DNA of 64,000 nt from Linyphia triangularis (taxonomy: Eukaryota; Arthropoda; Arachnida; Araneae; Linyphiidae): the NCBI GenBank assembly GCA_963978545.1, contig OZ021724.1, positions 27,517,933 to 27,581,932 of the forward strand. Reading direction: 5' to 3'. Positions 34,621 through 48,039 of this stretch are shown one piece after another. The number at the start of each line of letters is the position of its first letter. Positions within the stretch are counted from its first letter, which is position 1. A program made the translations under genes and the position numbers. A model generated the notes under the pieces. The model made no database searches, was not told the origin of the DNA, and was given only the letters and a program-made list of their open reading frames with translations.

Positions 34621-37600
34621 TTTACAGATGATTTTTGTAACAAAATGATAGAATATAATATTAGTTTAGCGGAACATGCTATTAACATGAAAACTCACAA
34701 TTAATATCTAAACAGCTTTATTGTTGATGGCATGTATTATAAGATAATTAATAGTATCTACAGATAGACAATCATTTCTTGTATAACATTTTAATTTAAA
34801 TAATGCGTGAAAATGTCTCTTTAGGATTTTTTTTTTGTATATTATCTTTGAAGTCATAAGTATAACTTTTAAGTCAAATTATAGACAAGTGACCATGATT
34901 AATGTTTCACAGTCTCATGCCAAAGAATCTTACTACAACGAATTTGCAATCTTAATAATTTTAATCTTTTGAAATATATAGTCTAATAAAATATATATTT
35001 AACTGGCACTAGTTAAAATAAACTTTCATTTAAAACAAACTCATCTTTAAATTGATAATTAGTTGTAATTGTAGTTTATGATATTGCAAATTTTTTCAAA
35101 ATATAGTATCTGAAAAGGTTGTTCAAATGTGTAGTTGACATCAACATAAATTTAATGTTTTTTCCCTTTTTATTTACATCTAATATTTTTCTACCGATTG
35201 CGCCATTATTTTCTTAGAAGGTCTGCATTTACTGCGACAATATAGTAGGGTTTCTGTTTTGAGGCATAACAACATGTTTATTTCCATTCTAGAAACTCTT
35301 TTGAACTAACAACATTTGAAAAGGAGACTAAAAATAATTCATTTGTTTAAATAAATCATTAAGTTGTTGCAAACGTCCAAATATGTGCCAAAGAAGTAAA
35401 GCATGACGTAGGTAAAATATATAACATTTCGTATCAGCTTTTTTTGGTTTAAAAAATAACTTTAAGCAAATCACTTAGCAATTTGTCATTCATTAAAGTC
35501 AAATATTTTAAAAAGAAAATCGTACATCGTTTACATTTAAAAGTTTTAAAATTACCAAGTTTATCGCGTTGTTTTATATTTTACACGTCATTCTATTGAT
35601 GAGGAGCCTACTTTAACATTGTAGATAAATAATTTAAAGGCATTCAAAGCATAATTACTTTCATATTCATTCAAATTAATCTAGTAGAAATCACGTACTG
35701 AAGATGAATATACTATTTACTTTTTTAAAAGACGTTAAGAGTGTGACTCTTTTTAATTTGTTGAACATTTAGAGAATAAATAACGCATCTTAATAATTTG
35801 TTTATTAATGTTTCAAGAAACATAAAGTGACAGATCTTGTTGAAGTCATATGTGGTGATTATCAAAATGCATGTGATTTTGTTAAAAAAATGATCTCTTT
35901 ATATTGGAACTGAATTTTGAGTCAGTAAATCTTTTTAAAAAGATATTTAAATACATCTTGGAAATGTCAAGCGATTCAAAGAGTCTCACGGTTTTTAAAA
36001 CAGACAAAAAAAATGAACCTTATTACTTTCTACTACCTCTAATTATGTTTTCTCAGCATTATTATCGTGCATTTTTAAGCTCGTAACCATTTTAAATGTC
36101 ACGAATCATATTAAGTGACCAAAATTTCACGAAAAACCCTCTTTACATTTCGGATTCTTTGAAAATATATCTAATATAAATGTTTAGACAAGCTGGAAAA
36201 GCAAAGTGAAGAATGTGAAAGGAAAAAGAAAAATGCACCTATCTCAAATATCACCTGAATTGTTATCTTATCCAAAAAGAAATTAAACTCATCCTAATTT
36301 GGAAAAGCGGTCCTGCAACTCCTGCAGTTGGAAAATGAGACATATAAAAAACAGAAACTGTCGGAAATGGATGACAATTAAAGCGAGACAGAAACTAATT
36401 CGGAAGTGAAATTTTTTGTAAAATGTCCAGAAATTGAGAGAATTGTCTTTTCTAGCTTTAATTAACTGTCTTCAAATTAAAAGTTAAAAATGTATTTTTT
36501 ATAATGCTATTGATAGTTTTAAGTTGGCACGTTTTCAGAATAAAATATTATTTTAAGATGAAATATACGAAATGCTAATATTTAAAAACACCTATATTAT
36601 TAATTCAGAAGGAAGGTGGTAATGTGAATTTGGTTTTGTGTGGAAAATGCGCTTTAAATTGAGTTAAGATCGATTTTATTAAATTACTTAAGCAGATACT
36701 ATGGCTATTATTGAAGTAGGCTTTAGGTGAATTATCTTATAAACAAGCAATAGGTCAAAATAATCTATTTAAATCTTGCATCAGTGAGTAAAATAGTAGC
36801 TATTAAAATATTTGTTGGACAAAGGAAATTATTGTCAAGAAAGGAAATTTCAATCTACAATTTCTAAAAATGTTTCTGCTTTACTATTTTCATTTTGGAA
36901 AAGAGCAATATTGGGTCTTAATTTATATAAGAAAATATTTCATGTTTTGATAAATTATATCACTTCAAGTTTGAATTTTTATGTGTTTTATGCTATCAGT
37001 TTTTTGACAGGAATCTTATTTTATTTTTTATTCATGTACCTCTCAGATTATTGCTCATAAAAATTATAACGACCAAGAGAAATATGATTAATTTGATTTA
37101 CCTGCTGCCTTTTTACTAAGAGGCAATAGAGAAGATAATTGTTAATAGAGTAATTTCCATGGAATTGTTATGGCATCATATTTTTTATGGTGCATAAAGT
37201 AAACTTCATTTTAGTAGATTCCCTGGTTGTCGTAATCTTTAAAAGAAAAATTCTTACAAGTTATGATTTGAAATAAATGATAAAAAACTAACATGAAAAA
37301 TGTAATTATGTAGATTTATTGTGATTGAATAACGTATAATATATGAGATTTGAAATGTAAATGTTTTCATCGATCTATATTTGAAATTCTGAGCCAGTTC
37401 TTGTTTTAAAAAATGGCCATTATTATTCTTCCAAGGAAACTAAGATTCTAAAACTTAATTTTTGTAATTTTTAACGGATTATCAATTTACAAAGAAGCTT
37501 AAGACTTAATTTAAAATAAATTGTCTCTTAATGGTTTAGAAATTTAAATGTATTCCCCAATATAAACCGATACTTCGGGACAAAGCCTCTGGTATCAAAC

Positions 37601-38612
37601 CTATGCTTGATCAAACCTGACCAGCTCATCCCCTTACCAACCACACCGTACCAAATCAACCCAAGTAAACCCATTCCCTAGATGCCCCCCTCGAGCAATA
37701 ATAACCCATTGTTCACACGCACAACACAATCCACCATCAGAGATGATAACCCCTTATCAACTTCCATATCCGTTAATTCGAGAAAATGTTGGAGGGGGAG
37801 AGAATGAGTGATGTAACTTCCAGGGGGGCGAAAGATACATCGACGACCCCCCCCCCCCCTTTTAATGCCAAGGCTAGTAACTGTAGAAGGAGGGTCTTGA
37901 AATATTTCCATTCCACAGAATATACGTATCTGATTTAAAGGTGAAATGCTGTTGATGATGTGATTGTGACAATGAAATTCAAATTGGTGAGTTTTGCATT
38001 TTAGCAATCGAATTTTTTTTTTTATACGTTCCATATTTAGAACGTTTGACCCCATTTCAACCTCTGGAGAATGGTTTATCAAGATCGAAAAAGATGACTT
38101 TTTCTATGAAATGTCTTATTGACATTCGTACTGAATTGCAGGTTTAGTTTTGGCTGCATAGGAAATGAGTCATTTGAATATTTTTTTTGTTTGGAGCGTT
38201 TACCTCTTTTTCGACCCCTTAAGGTTGGTTAATCGGGAATAAGGCTTACATTTCTTATGCTTATCCTTGTTGACATTTACACTAAATTTCAAAGTTGTGT
38301 TTCCATTAGAAAAGGAGCATTAGGATATTCTTCATTTTGAACGTTTTGACCCCTTAAATATAATTAATCGGGAATCGGAATAGTTTACTTTCTCTATGTT
38401 TGTTCTTGTCAATATTTCCACTAAATTTCAGAGTTGTACATTTGAAGTGGGGAATTCGAATATATCTCTCGTTAAGATAATTTTGACCCTGTAAAATTAA
38501 TTATTAGAGATCGGATAGAGCTTAGTTTTTCTACGTTTGTCTTTATCGATATTTCTTCCGAATTTCAGAGCAGTGATGGTAAAAGAAGTGTGGGAATCAG
38601 CAATGAGGATGT
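34621..38612. other. Unrecognised AT-rich DNA with a GC-richer island at about 37,560-37,870
   Basis: No gene recognised. The island (for example CCTTACCAACCACACCGTACC, and a C run ending at about 37859) matches nothing else here. Short frames at 35,904, 36,812 and 37,678 have no recognisable domain. Confidence 0.35.
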
Positions 38613-38626
38613 GATTGTAGACTTTG

Positions 38627-38677
38627 GTTGGTTGGAGTTTAACTGCGCAAGAGCAACACGAGGGCCATACTGCGCCG
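38627..38677 (-). mobile_element. 5'-truncated SINE insertion with perfect target duplication
   Basis: Only 51 bases long. On the minus strand it starts CGGCGCAGTATGGCCCTCG and ends in the SINE tail CTCCAACCAAC. GATTGTAGACTTTG flanks it on both sides (38613-38626 and 38678-38691), a 14-bp duplication. The body (CTCGTGTTGCTCTTGCGCAG) is related to SINE-A but distinct, so it comes from another subfamily. Confidence 0.85.
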
Positions 38678-38691
38678 GATTGTAGACTTTG

Positions 38692-39200
38692 ATTTTTATT
38701 TGTAGATTGAATTCAAGAGATGTCCTTATAAAATGTAACGCCATAAATTATTAAAATTTAATTATTTAGATTTTCGGAAGCAGTTCTTACAAGTTTTTAA
38801 ACTAAATCAAATAAATAATATTCTTTTTGTACAATATAGTTTAACTAATCATACTTTAATGAGCAAACACGTTGAAAGTTAAATTTTTAACTAAATAGAA
38901 GAAGTTTCATTACTAAACGCAAGTTCCTGTCAGAGATTTTCAAAAACCAATTCCTCAGAATTACTTATCTCAAACTTGGTTAACATAAACTCTATTTATG
39001 TCTTTATAAGCAACGACTTAGGAAGGAAAAATGCTATATTAATAAATTAGCGTAGAGATTATTTTCTCTATGAAAGATTCACGGAACCTTACTAATGATA
39101 ATGTAATATCCTGAGAGGCGACTGCAAATTTAAGTACCTAATCAAACATCATTCTGAATTTCATTATAGAATGTAGAAATATTAGTATATCATGTATCCA
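38692..39200. other. AT-rich DNA, nothing recognised
   Basis: No gene or repeat identified. Confidence 0.4.
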
Positions 39201-39667
39201 CTGGTCTGTCGGGACAGAAATGGCCGAAACAATTCAAAAATTGACTTTAAATTAGTTGAACTAAATCTGATTGCCATTTATGTCGTAATATTCTAAAAAA
39301 TTAATATCCATTTTTGTCTGGCAACCCACCATTCTCTAATTTTCAATTAAGAAAGTTGCAGATGATTTGTCGTCCATTGCACTAATATCTTTCGTATTTA
39401 AAAGTCAACCAAGTCGGTAAAAAGTATGACGTCATCAGTGACGTAATATTTATCGCCAACTATTTTTAAATGATAGAAGCAATTTTCGCCAGAGAATAAA
39501 TGTCGTCTGCACTCTTCGTCATTGAAAATTTAAAAGTAGTGGGTTACCCCATAAAAAAAGAATGCTCATTATTCGGCAAGTTACGACATATTTGGCAATT
39601 GGATGTAGTTCAACTCATTCAAAGTTGATTTCGAATAGTTTCGGCCATTTCTGTCCCGACAGACCAG
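39201..39667. mobile_element. MITE with CTGGTCTGTCGGG inverted ends
   Basis: The left end reads CTGGTCTGTCGGGACAGAAA then TGGCCGAAAC, and the right end is its near-perfect complement (GTTTCGGCCATTTCTGTCCC, GACAGACCAG). The palindromy continues inward: AGTTGAACTAAATCTGATTG faces CAATTGGATGTAGTTCAACT, and TGGCAACCCACCATTC faces AGTGGGTTACCCCAT. The centre contains TGACGTCATCAGTGACGTAA. There is no coding capacity. The immediate flanks, ATGTATCCA and ATGATTCAA, agree at 6 of 9 positions, too weak to call the target duplication. Confidence 0.85.
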
Positions 39668-40530
39668 ATGATTCAAGACCTATTAACATTCCTTCAGATT
39701 CTATAAAAAAAGATTCATAATGATGTTCGATGGGGTATCTAAACTTGCTGTAGCCTCTTGAACTATAACTCTATCCTCAGAAAATATACGAGGTAGAAAA
39801 GAATACGAGAACACGTCCTCTTACGTCTACCAGCCTTGTTTTAGAGATGAGAGAGGGAAAGGGGGAAATCTAGAGATTCATCTACGACCCCCCTCCATCC
39901 CCTGTTGCCACCCAGACGAGCATTATCTCTTCTGGTATATGGATTAACCTCATCAATACACTCTTTTCCCTTTCCAATGCGGTCAGGGCTCTTGTGTTTA
40001 ATGTAGTGATCATTACCGAGAAGGATTCGTGTGTTGAGGATTGAAATTGTTATTAGGAATGTTGTGGAAGTTGTACGTTTTAGGATTTAGGTTTACAGCC
40101 TTCGATTGGCATGATTTCGGGATAGTTCATTGTTATTGCTGTTAGAAGTGGTGAAGGGGGTTTGTAAAAGATAGTTGGAATTAATTTATTTGGTGTTTGA
40201 AAGGTTTCGAATGTAATGTTCCTTGGAAAATTCGACGTGTTAATGGATTTGTTTGAGATGTATTATGCTGTTACGGGAGCTCACATCTGTTGAAGAGGTA
40301 TTCTTTGACTTGATGGGAAGGTCTAATTTATTATTATTATTATTTTTAAATTTTTTTATTTTTTTTGCATTTTTGATGTCGAATTAAATAATATTCTTAT
40401 ATTTATATATATTCATTTGGATTGTTATGTGCATCCTTTAAGTATAACTATAATTAATTTTATGAACTTTAAAAAAAAAATGACTTTATTTCTTAATAAA
40501 GAAATAAATTTTCAAACCAAACTCTAATTC
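39668..40530. other. Unrecognised DNA with a GC-richer part at 39,830-40,060
   Basis: CCACCCAGACGAGCATTATC and CTTTCCAATGCGGTCAGGGC stand out from the AT-rich surroundings. No frame or repeat explains them. Confidence 0.35.
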
Positions 40531-40964
40531 CACATGAGTCATGGGCACCCCCAGGAGGGTGCAAGGAGGTGCACTTGCACCCCCTAGTGAATGAAAATTA
40601 AAAAAATATATATGAGAGAAAAGGTGTAAATTCCTAGATAAAAAGAAAAGCACATATGCCGTTCGGTTTTTTGCATCTTCGTGTTCCTCTGTTCTAAACA
40701 CTTTCTCTTCAATGCCATGAGATCTAGTTGGATGATAAAAAATCTTTAAAAATACATATATTTTTGAAATATTTTTACTATTTTTTCTTTTTAACAGGGT
40801 TGCGCTTTCAAAAATATATACCATGATTTTTTTTAAACTATTCTCAACGAGTATAATTTAAAATGCATAACTATTAATAAAATTTAAAAAAAAATTAATG
40901 ATTTTGATAAAAATCTAGTCTTGCACCCCCTTGCAAATATTTCTGCGGGCGCCCATGATATGTG
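40531..40964. mobile_element. Small TIR element (GGGCGCCC-type ends)
   Basis: The left end is CACATGAGTCATGGGCACCC and the right end is GGGCGCCCATGATATGTG, inverted with small differences. TTGCACCCCCTAG inside the left end matches CTTGCACCCCCTTGC near the right end in the same orientation, so the sub-terminal part is also repeated directly. No target duplication could be fixed. The 112-codon minus-strand frame here has no recognisable domain. Confidence 0.6.
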
Positions 40965-42450
40965 TTGAAGGAAAACATCAATTTCAAAGTTAACAGTAGC
41001 CTAATATAAATAAGAATAGGTTTCCAGAATACATTGAACAGATGCCAAACATTTGCTATATTTTATGAACAGTTATATGCACGAGTACCATCAAATGGAG
41101 TGAAATGCTATCTGAAGATTTTTAACACCAATTATAGCATAATTAAAACATTTATTTTTTTCATAAGAGAAATAAATGATCGTGTTTCAACAGTTTCTCT
41201 AGTTTCTAAGAAAATATACAATGTAATATTTGGGGTAAATTCCATAAAAAAATGCTACTAATTCCTTATTGGACAATTTTAACCCCATTTAAAGATAGAA
41301 ATATTATCAGATCTCGACTTAAAAAAAAAAAAAAAAAAAAAAAAAAGTTAGGATAACAAGTCGTTATGCATCGTAAAACCATTTAAAGTAAAAAATCAAT
41401 CAATTGTGAATTTCTATTCGCTAAAACATCTTTAAGTATGATTAGAGTTCTCCTGAAATTTTTTTTTTCATATTTATATAGCATTATTTTATTTTTAACA
41501 ATAAATATTTTCACCTATTTGTACACTCTTTGTAATCGGATGTATTTTTCAATTGACTTAAACTTAGCTAAGCGTATTAGAAAAACATAAATTGAATCTT
41601 ATCTTTTTTAGTCCTTTTTTATTTATTTAAATGGAGTATTTTATTTTCGGATAAGAATAAGAGAATAATCTTCTTGAACATATTTTAAACTGTAATTACA
41701 TTAAATGACTTAAGTACCGAATTACCATTCTCTTGATGTAACGTTTCAAAATAATTTAATGATTTTTAAAACAATGCACCGTTACTGATACTTATCTTTA
41801 AAAATATGGAAATATTCAATCAAATATTCGCAATAACATTTTGTTCGGAGTTCTTTAATTTCTATTGAGTAAAATTATTTTACAGTTTATATTTATCGTT
41901 TTACAGATTTAAATATCGTTAATACCAATAACATACAGCTTAAATTTCTTTCTACAATAATTGTTCCTACATCTGGGAATAAATGCTTCCTGTACTTGAA
42001 TTAAATTGTACTTTGAAAAAAAATACTTAATTTAGTTTTTCATCAGACTTTTGAGTTATTTAAGCCATTTCAATTAAAAAGGGAATGTTTAATTACTTGG
42101 GTAAAAACATTTTACATACCGATGATTATGATATAGTCTTTTGTAAGAGTTAAAAACCTTGGTCTTTGTAAAGTAAATTTAAGGAAAAAGCGTTATACTA
42201 AAAATAGTTTTTGGAAGGCAAACATTTCATTTCTTGCATATATTTAAATTTATTTATTCAATCGTTGCAATATATGTACCATATTAAAAAAATGTTTATT
42301 TAGAAACAAAATACGTTAATTATCAAAATTAAAGCTCCCATATTCATAAAGGAAACTTTCGTTTTTTAAATAATTTTTAGTGTTGGTATATTTTTGAAAT
42401 TCCATACATTAAGTGGAGCATGACATTTTTAATATTAATAGTTATAAAAA

Positions 42451-42486
<36 letters not shown>

Positions 42487-43484
42487 TCTTAGATGTTTAC
42501 TATTCCCCCTTATTTCAAGTAAAATAAACTGCTGAAAATAAAATAAAATGTTAAAGTAAATCTATCACGTTTTCAAAAGATTTTAAGAATTCTTTTTAGT
42601 AAAAATAATTATGTTCGTTTAAGGGTAAAAAACGAAATTTGTTTTTTTAACATCATTAAATAAATTAATTTAAAAAATAAATTTTATGCGTGCTTCAATC
42701 AATCAAACAAAATTTTTCTTTAGAATTAAAATATTTTAAAGAGCAAATACAACTTTCAACAATCAGAGAATAGTTCAATCTTGTGATTGTATTCTTAAAT
42801 ACTTTACTAATATTTTATACTATATTATACTTAATACTTTATTATCAACTTTATACCAGAAACTTTTTTAATATGATTAAAAATATAACTAATAACTTCA
42901 AAACTTAACTAACAAAAATTACAAACTTTACACAAAAACTATATATATATATATATTTTGAAAAAACTATAACTTTATCAAACTTATTTACAAAGAATAT
43001 AAGTTTACAAAGCTCATTTTCAAAAACTATCTTTTTCAATAAAAATTAAAAATTCAATAAACTTTTTCAACATATTCAAGATGTTTAGTCGAAGTTAATT
43101 TTTTGTTTAAGTTAATGGATTTTCAAAAGTTAGTATAAAATACGTTGTCTCACTTCATCTGCTGTAACTATCCAATGTTTTTAACATAAAAAGATATAAA
43201 GCTGTCTTATATTCCAAATAGAAGTTAGATCAAATTAATTTGAAATTTTCTGAAATCATCCAAACGAACTTTAACGAAGAAAATAAAATTTGATTCTTCT
43301 GATTTCAAAGTTTAGATTTATGAAATGAATGGCACGGTATGATTATTTGTTATGCAGTTAATTATAAAATAAAACAGAGAAAATTTTACACCAATTATTT
43401 ATAAGAGATATTTCTGGAATATTCGATATTAATAAAAATAGTATTTTAAGTAAAGTATGCATTTATATTTATACTTCTTATTTC

Positions 43485-43522
<38 letters not shown>

Positions 43523-44734
43523 ATTAATTTAATAGTAAAATAGTGAAATGATAACCATTATAAAGAAGAACAAATTACGATATTTTTATGATGAAATAGT
43601 TATGAAATTAAAATGTTGTAAGGTAGTTAAAAGAAAATGGACGAAAAGAAAGTTGCCAATGTTTGTTCTTGATGCTTACCTCTCAATTCTACTGATAACG
43701 AAATTTTTTATCTAATCTATAAATAAAATGTTAATGTCATAATTATAAACGAAAGAAACAATCGTTAGGTTTGATGATTATGAATAATCAGAATCAAGTA
43801 AAAAAAAAAAAAATACTTCTTCAAACCTTATTTGACAAATATATTTAAATTCCTTATAAAGTTTATGTTACAGTTTATCAAATTACAGTTTTAATTATTA
43901 AAATGATATGAAATTTTGATGTAAAATTTATTTTACATTATTTTTTGAGACAAAGTCAGTTATTCAAATTTAAGCTACTAATTCTGGTTTTATTCACTAA
44001 GAAGTAATCTTATAAATAATTATCTTGATGCGAGGTTTTGTTTTCAAGTTAGCCAGATAAAACGCAATTTTTTTCTAAAACTTTATCATTTTCAAGTTGA
44101 GGTTAGTAAAAAAGTTAATTATGAATTATTTATACATTTTTTCAACGTAAAATACACAAATAATTTTTTTGTAAGGAATTAAGTGTTTTATAAATCAAAT
44201 ACTGCATGAGTTTCTAACTGATTCAAGCAAGATAATTAAATTAGAATTATATTTGGAAAATATGTATTGCTGATATATAATTTGGATTGAACTTTCCATA
44301 TCTTTACAGTAGAAGCGCACTTCTTGTTGAAATTTTAAGCACTGACGATCGAAACTACCAGTTAAAATTTTGAATGGTTATATAGCTGAGATATTCAAAC
44401 TAGATAACAATATGTGACATCTTTAGGTCAGGAAGTTCTAAAATAAACTCAAGAAATTTGAATTGAATATCGGTATGGAATCTTGTATCACATAAAACTT
44501 TAATTTGGCATATCGCATGGGTTGTAGCATTTGTGATTTTGTCTGTAAATTTAGACACTCAACTTTTCGGATTTTTTTTTTTTTTATTTATTACAGTGTA
44601 ATTTTGAAACGAAGATTTTACTTAATCCATTTTGAAAGCAAAGAAATGTTTTTAAATTATATAGATAACTTATTTATAGATACTATATTATAAGAGAATA
44701 TTTAAAATTGGTCTAAAACCATAACAAAGTTTTT
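40965..44734. other. Long AT-rich stretch, nothing recognised
   Basis: No gene or repeat recognised. It is rich in homopolymers: A runs at about 41321-41346, 42457-42484 and 43491-43520, and a TA run at about 42942-42956. Confidence 0.45.
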
Positions 44735-44932
44735 TTTTTTTAGTTTTACGAAGCATCAACACAACTGAACAACATCTGCATACATATCTTTTTATACAAG
44801 CAAGCGGAGCAGGTGCATGCCCACACAATGACTTTCTTGCACATGCACAAACATTAAGCGGGGATGGACAACGGACCACACTTTTAACCAATTGAAAATA
44901 ATACCCTTGGGCTTAAAGCCCAGGGTAAAAAT
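44735..44932 (+). repeat. Dispersed repeat Rep-Y, copy 2
   Basis: This matches 29,465-29,645 along its length (ACACAACTGAACAACATCTG, ATGCCCACACAATGACTTTC) and ends in the hairpin CTTGGGCTTAAAGCCCAGGG. No TIR pair or coding capacity was found, so the class is unknown. Confidence 0.75.
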
Positions 44933-46758
44933 TGACAGAATTAAAGATTAACTCACCCTATAAGTCACAAATGTTTAATTACTAAAATTAAAAACGTACT
45001 AAAACAAAAATTATGGTGCCAAATGATCCAAATTTGTATACAATTGAACCCTTGGTATATAAGTAATGTTTATGTTTTTTCGAAAATATACTTTTCATTA
45101 TAATTTTATCCCATTAAAAACTTAAAAACCGGTGTGCACGACGCTATAAATATCATAAATTTACTAAGACATCATTAGATCTCAATCATCATAACTCTCA
45201 TTTCAAATATAATTATTCTATTTCAAACGACATATTTATACGTGTCCAGAGCCATAAAGATAACTGAACGCAGTTGTAATCTCATCTTATGTTAGCCACG
45301 GTTATTTTAAACAAGTTACTCCGCAATTACAATTTCAGAAAACTTGTTCAAAATGACTTAAGTTAACGAGGTATTGCAATATCAAAATTCAGATAGGGCG
45401 CATAACTTTTAGCATTATTCTGCCCATATAGGTAATGAATAAAATCTCCATTAACTGAAAATCGCTGGAAGTTTTAGTAATGGGAGTTGATGAATAATTT
45501 TGACGTTTACCTAATATGCTGCACAAGTTTATGTATTCAATGACCGTTAACTATATCTCGGAAATCTAGTTTAGAATTAAACTTGTTAGCTTGCACACTC
45601 TAGTTTTTAATAAATCCCCCAAATTTTAATATGTTGTTTGAACAGTTAAGGTATTATCTTTATCGCATGCGGTTTGAAAGGGTTTAAACTTTTTGAAACA
45701 GTTTTAACAAAACATTTAAGTAGGGAAGAAAGTCATTCTGAAAGAAAACGTACCTAACTTTAAAAAAGTTATTTCTCACAAATTAGTTTAATGCGAAAGT
45801 ATTTTGGATGTAATGAAGGTAATACTTTTGTTGTATTATTTATAACTGCATAATTATTTATTGCAGTGATTGCAATGATATTTTAATTAATAATCATAAA
45901 ATTGGCAGTTTTGAAGAAGTAGTTAAGCATATAAATGCTGATACATTTCCAAACTTATTGTGTTATGAAAATGTAATATTATTCTTATAAAAAATGCAAT
46001 ATTATTCTTATAAAAGTGTAATTTTAATATTATAAAAAATGCAATATTATTCTTTTTTATAATGTAGAAATTGCATTCTAAATTAATGAAATATCACTGA
46101 GTATAAGCAAAATGTTTTTCCCAAATTATTTATAAAGAAATATATTCCTGGAACCAATAGTTATAATTAACTCATGTATTTATTGTCAAGTTTTTAAATT
46201 TGGATCTGATGTATCTTCTCAAAAGTTTGCAAGAATGTTTAGGGAAACAAATTCATTACAAAAGACATACGATATATATATATTTCTTTAAAAAAAAAAA
46301 AAACTTTTATAAGTAAGATATTTGATATTTAAAACAGCATAATTAGACTTTTTTTTATGCCCTAATAGAGAAGGTTTTAAAGGTGAAACTACTGTAATTT
46401 TGCAGGTCTGAGAAATTATACATTGCAATTGTGTTTTGATTTAAATTCAAATCTTACAAAAACCGTTCAACGCTGACTCACGCAATGAAAGTTAAACATA
46501 AAAAGAGGGGATTTTTATTTTTGGATACTTAAAAAATAATATGCGTGTTGAAATATTTATTTTATAGGATATTGTAGAAGCAAACATTTAAGAGGTGAGA
46601 TTTCAAATACTACATAGATCTGATGCTCTTAAAATAATGAATCTTGAAATAATTCTAGAAAAAGTACAGTGTATTTTAACAAACTTAGTTCGAATGATTG
46701 ATGAATCGGTAGATAGTTTTGAAAATACAATATAATATTTAGCTTAAATATTATAGAG
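44933..46758. other. AT-rich DNA, nothing recognised
   Basis: No gene seen. A short degenerate tandem repeat (ATGCAATATTATTCTTATAA type, period about 27) lies at 45,970-46,070. Confidence 0.4.
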
Positions 46759-46933
46759 TGTAGCGGAATAAATATATCCGGAATAAAATTGTCGTCACTA
46801 CTAGATATCCTCGCGTTTTACCTTGGGAGTTGTGTACTAGAGATTTGAAGATAGCAGTTAGAATTTGGAGAATGACGTATTTACTAATAAAGTTGTTTCT
46901 TTAAACCCTTTCGTATTATCACCATCGTAAACA
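46759..46933 (+). mobile_element. Possible solo LTR, weak
   Basis: It begins TGTAGCGGAATAAATATATC, carries AATAAAGTTGTTTC in its second half and could end at ATCGTAAACA, so it has TG...CA ends and a polyadenylation-type signal. It is less AT-rich than its flanks. No flanking duplication or partner LTR was found. It is listed only on form. Confidence 0.25.
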
Positions 46934-47542
46934 CTTAACCATTTACAAATTTGTTATGTCATCGACATCGCTGCTGTAAGAGTACATATTTTTAATCAAT
47001 ATCAAAGCAAAGTTAGATTAAATTGAAGGCATTAGAGTATTTGAATATATTATTGAAAGTGCCTATAAATAAATATGGTTGTGCTATCTATTGAGATATT
47101 TATAAATTTAAAATGCAGCACATGAATGCTGCAACTAAAAAAATTTAGTACTACAATTCTAATGCTTGTTTTTGTTTTTAGAAGTGTTCAGATTTACTTT
47201 GATTTTTTTTTTTTCTAACTCAAATATGATAGAAAAATAAACTAAAATCAAAATTTATAAGCTACATAAACCTTAGAAAAATTATATATTTACTACCCTA
47301 TCAAGTTTTATTATTGGGAACATTTAATAAAATATGTCATTTCCGAATGAAACAAAACCCTAAAACAATTCTATAAATAAAATTATTTTCTAAATCGTTA
47401 ATACAAAGAGAAATCTTTGTGTACTGAAGTCAATATTTCTCAAAGCACACTATCTATTAAAAAATACCTAACATATTTATATCTTCACTGAGAAAAAAAA
47501 CAACAACAAAAAGAAGCCATCCACCAAAATTCTCATTGAAAT

Positions 47543-47791
47543 TCATCCTTCTTCAATATTTAACACTAATGACTTACGTCCTAGTCTTTTACACACCGTT
47601 TCAAAATTGTTCAATCCCTTTTTATATGAAGCAATTTCGCGTAAGTAGAGACATTTTTCAGTCAAAGTTCTGCGATTTTCAGCATGAGTCATTTTAATAA
47701 AATAGTGTTTTAATGACTTGGGATGTCTAAAGTATATATTGAACAGCGCAGAAATCATTAAAGTCGGATGAGTTTTTTTTAATAGCAACAT
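47543..47791 (-). CDS. Unrecognised open frame with protein-like composition, possible exon or pseudogene
   Basis: An 82-codon minus-strand frame (start read as ATG at 47791, stop near 47543) rich in charged residues: FRHPKSLKHYFIKMTHAENR, LTEKCLYLREIASYKKGLNN, FETVCKRLGRK. A donor-like GTAAGT follows the AGGAC codons near 47575. I recognise no family, and no companion exon, promoter or acceptor can be shown. It may be an exon, an old gene fragment or a chance frame. Confidence 0.2.
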   Translation of the reverse strand: MLLLKKTHPTLMISALFNIYFRHPKSLKHYFIKMTHAENRRTLTEKCLYLREIASYKKGLNNFETVCKRLGRKSLVLNIEEG

Positions 47792-48039
47792 TTTTCGCTT
47801 TATGCGTTAAAGGTTTTTTTTTTAGTGTGTTTTGTTCTGCTGAAACAATTTCCTAATGCTTATAGATTAATGAGGCACTTGAATGAACTGCATTTAACTT
47901 CAATAAAGGATATTTCTGGAAAATATTGATGGTATGATATTTTCAATCGGTTATAATTTTTGTACTTTTGTGTTTTTAATCGGTAAAAAAAAACACCTGT
48001 ACTCAAAAATATCTATTTCTATGATAATCGATAATTCTT

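Noticed and set aside
36180..36430. A possible decayed coding exon rich in Glu and Lys
   Set aside because: No sustained frame and no recognisable family. A-rich sequence alone gives such a composition.
37678..38082. A 134-codon minus-strand frame
   Set aside because: No domain recognised. It includes a poly-glycine run from a C homopolymer and no supporting gene structure, so probably chance in a GC-richer stretch.
40486..40824. A 112-codon minus-strand frame
   Set aside because: It lies within a TIR element, shows no recognisable domain and has low-complexity composition.
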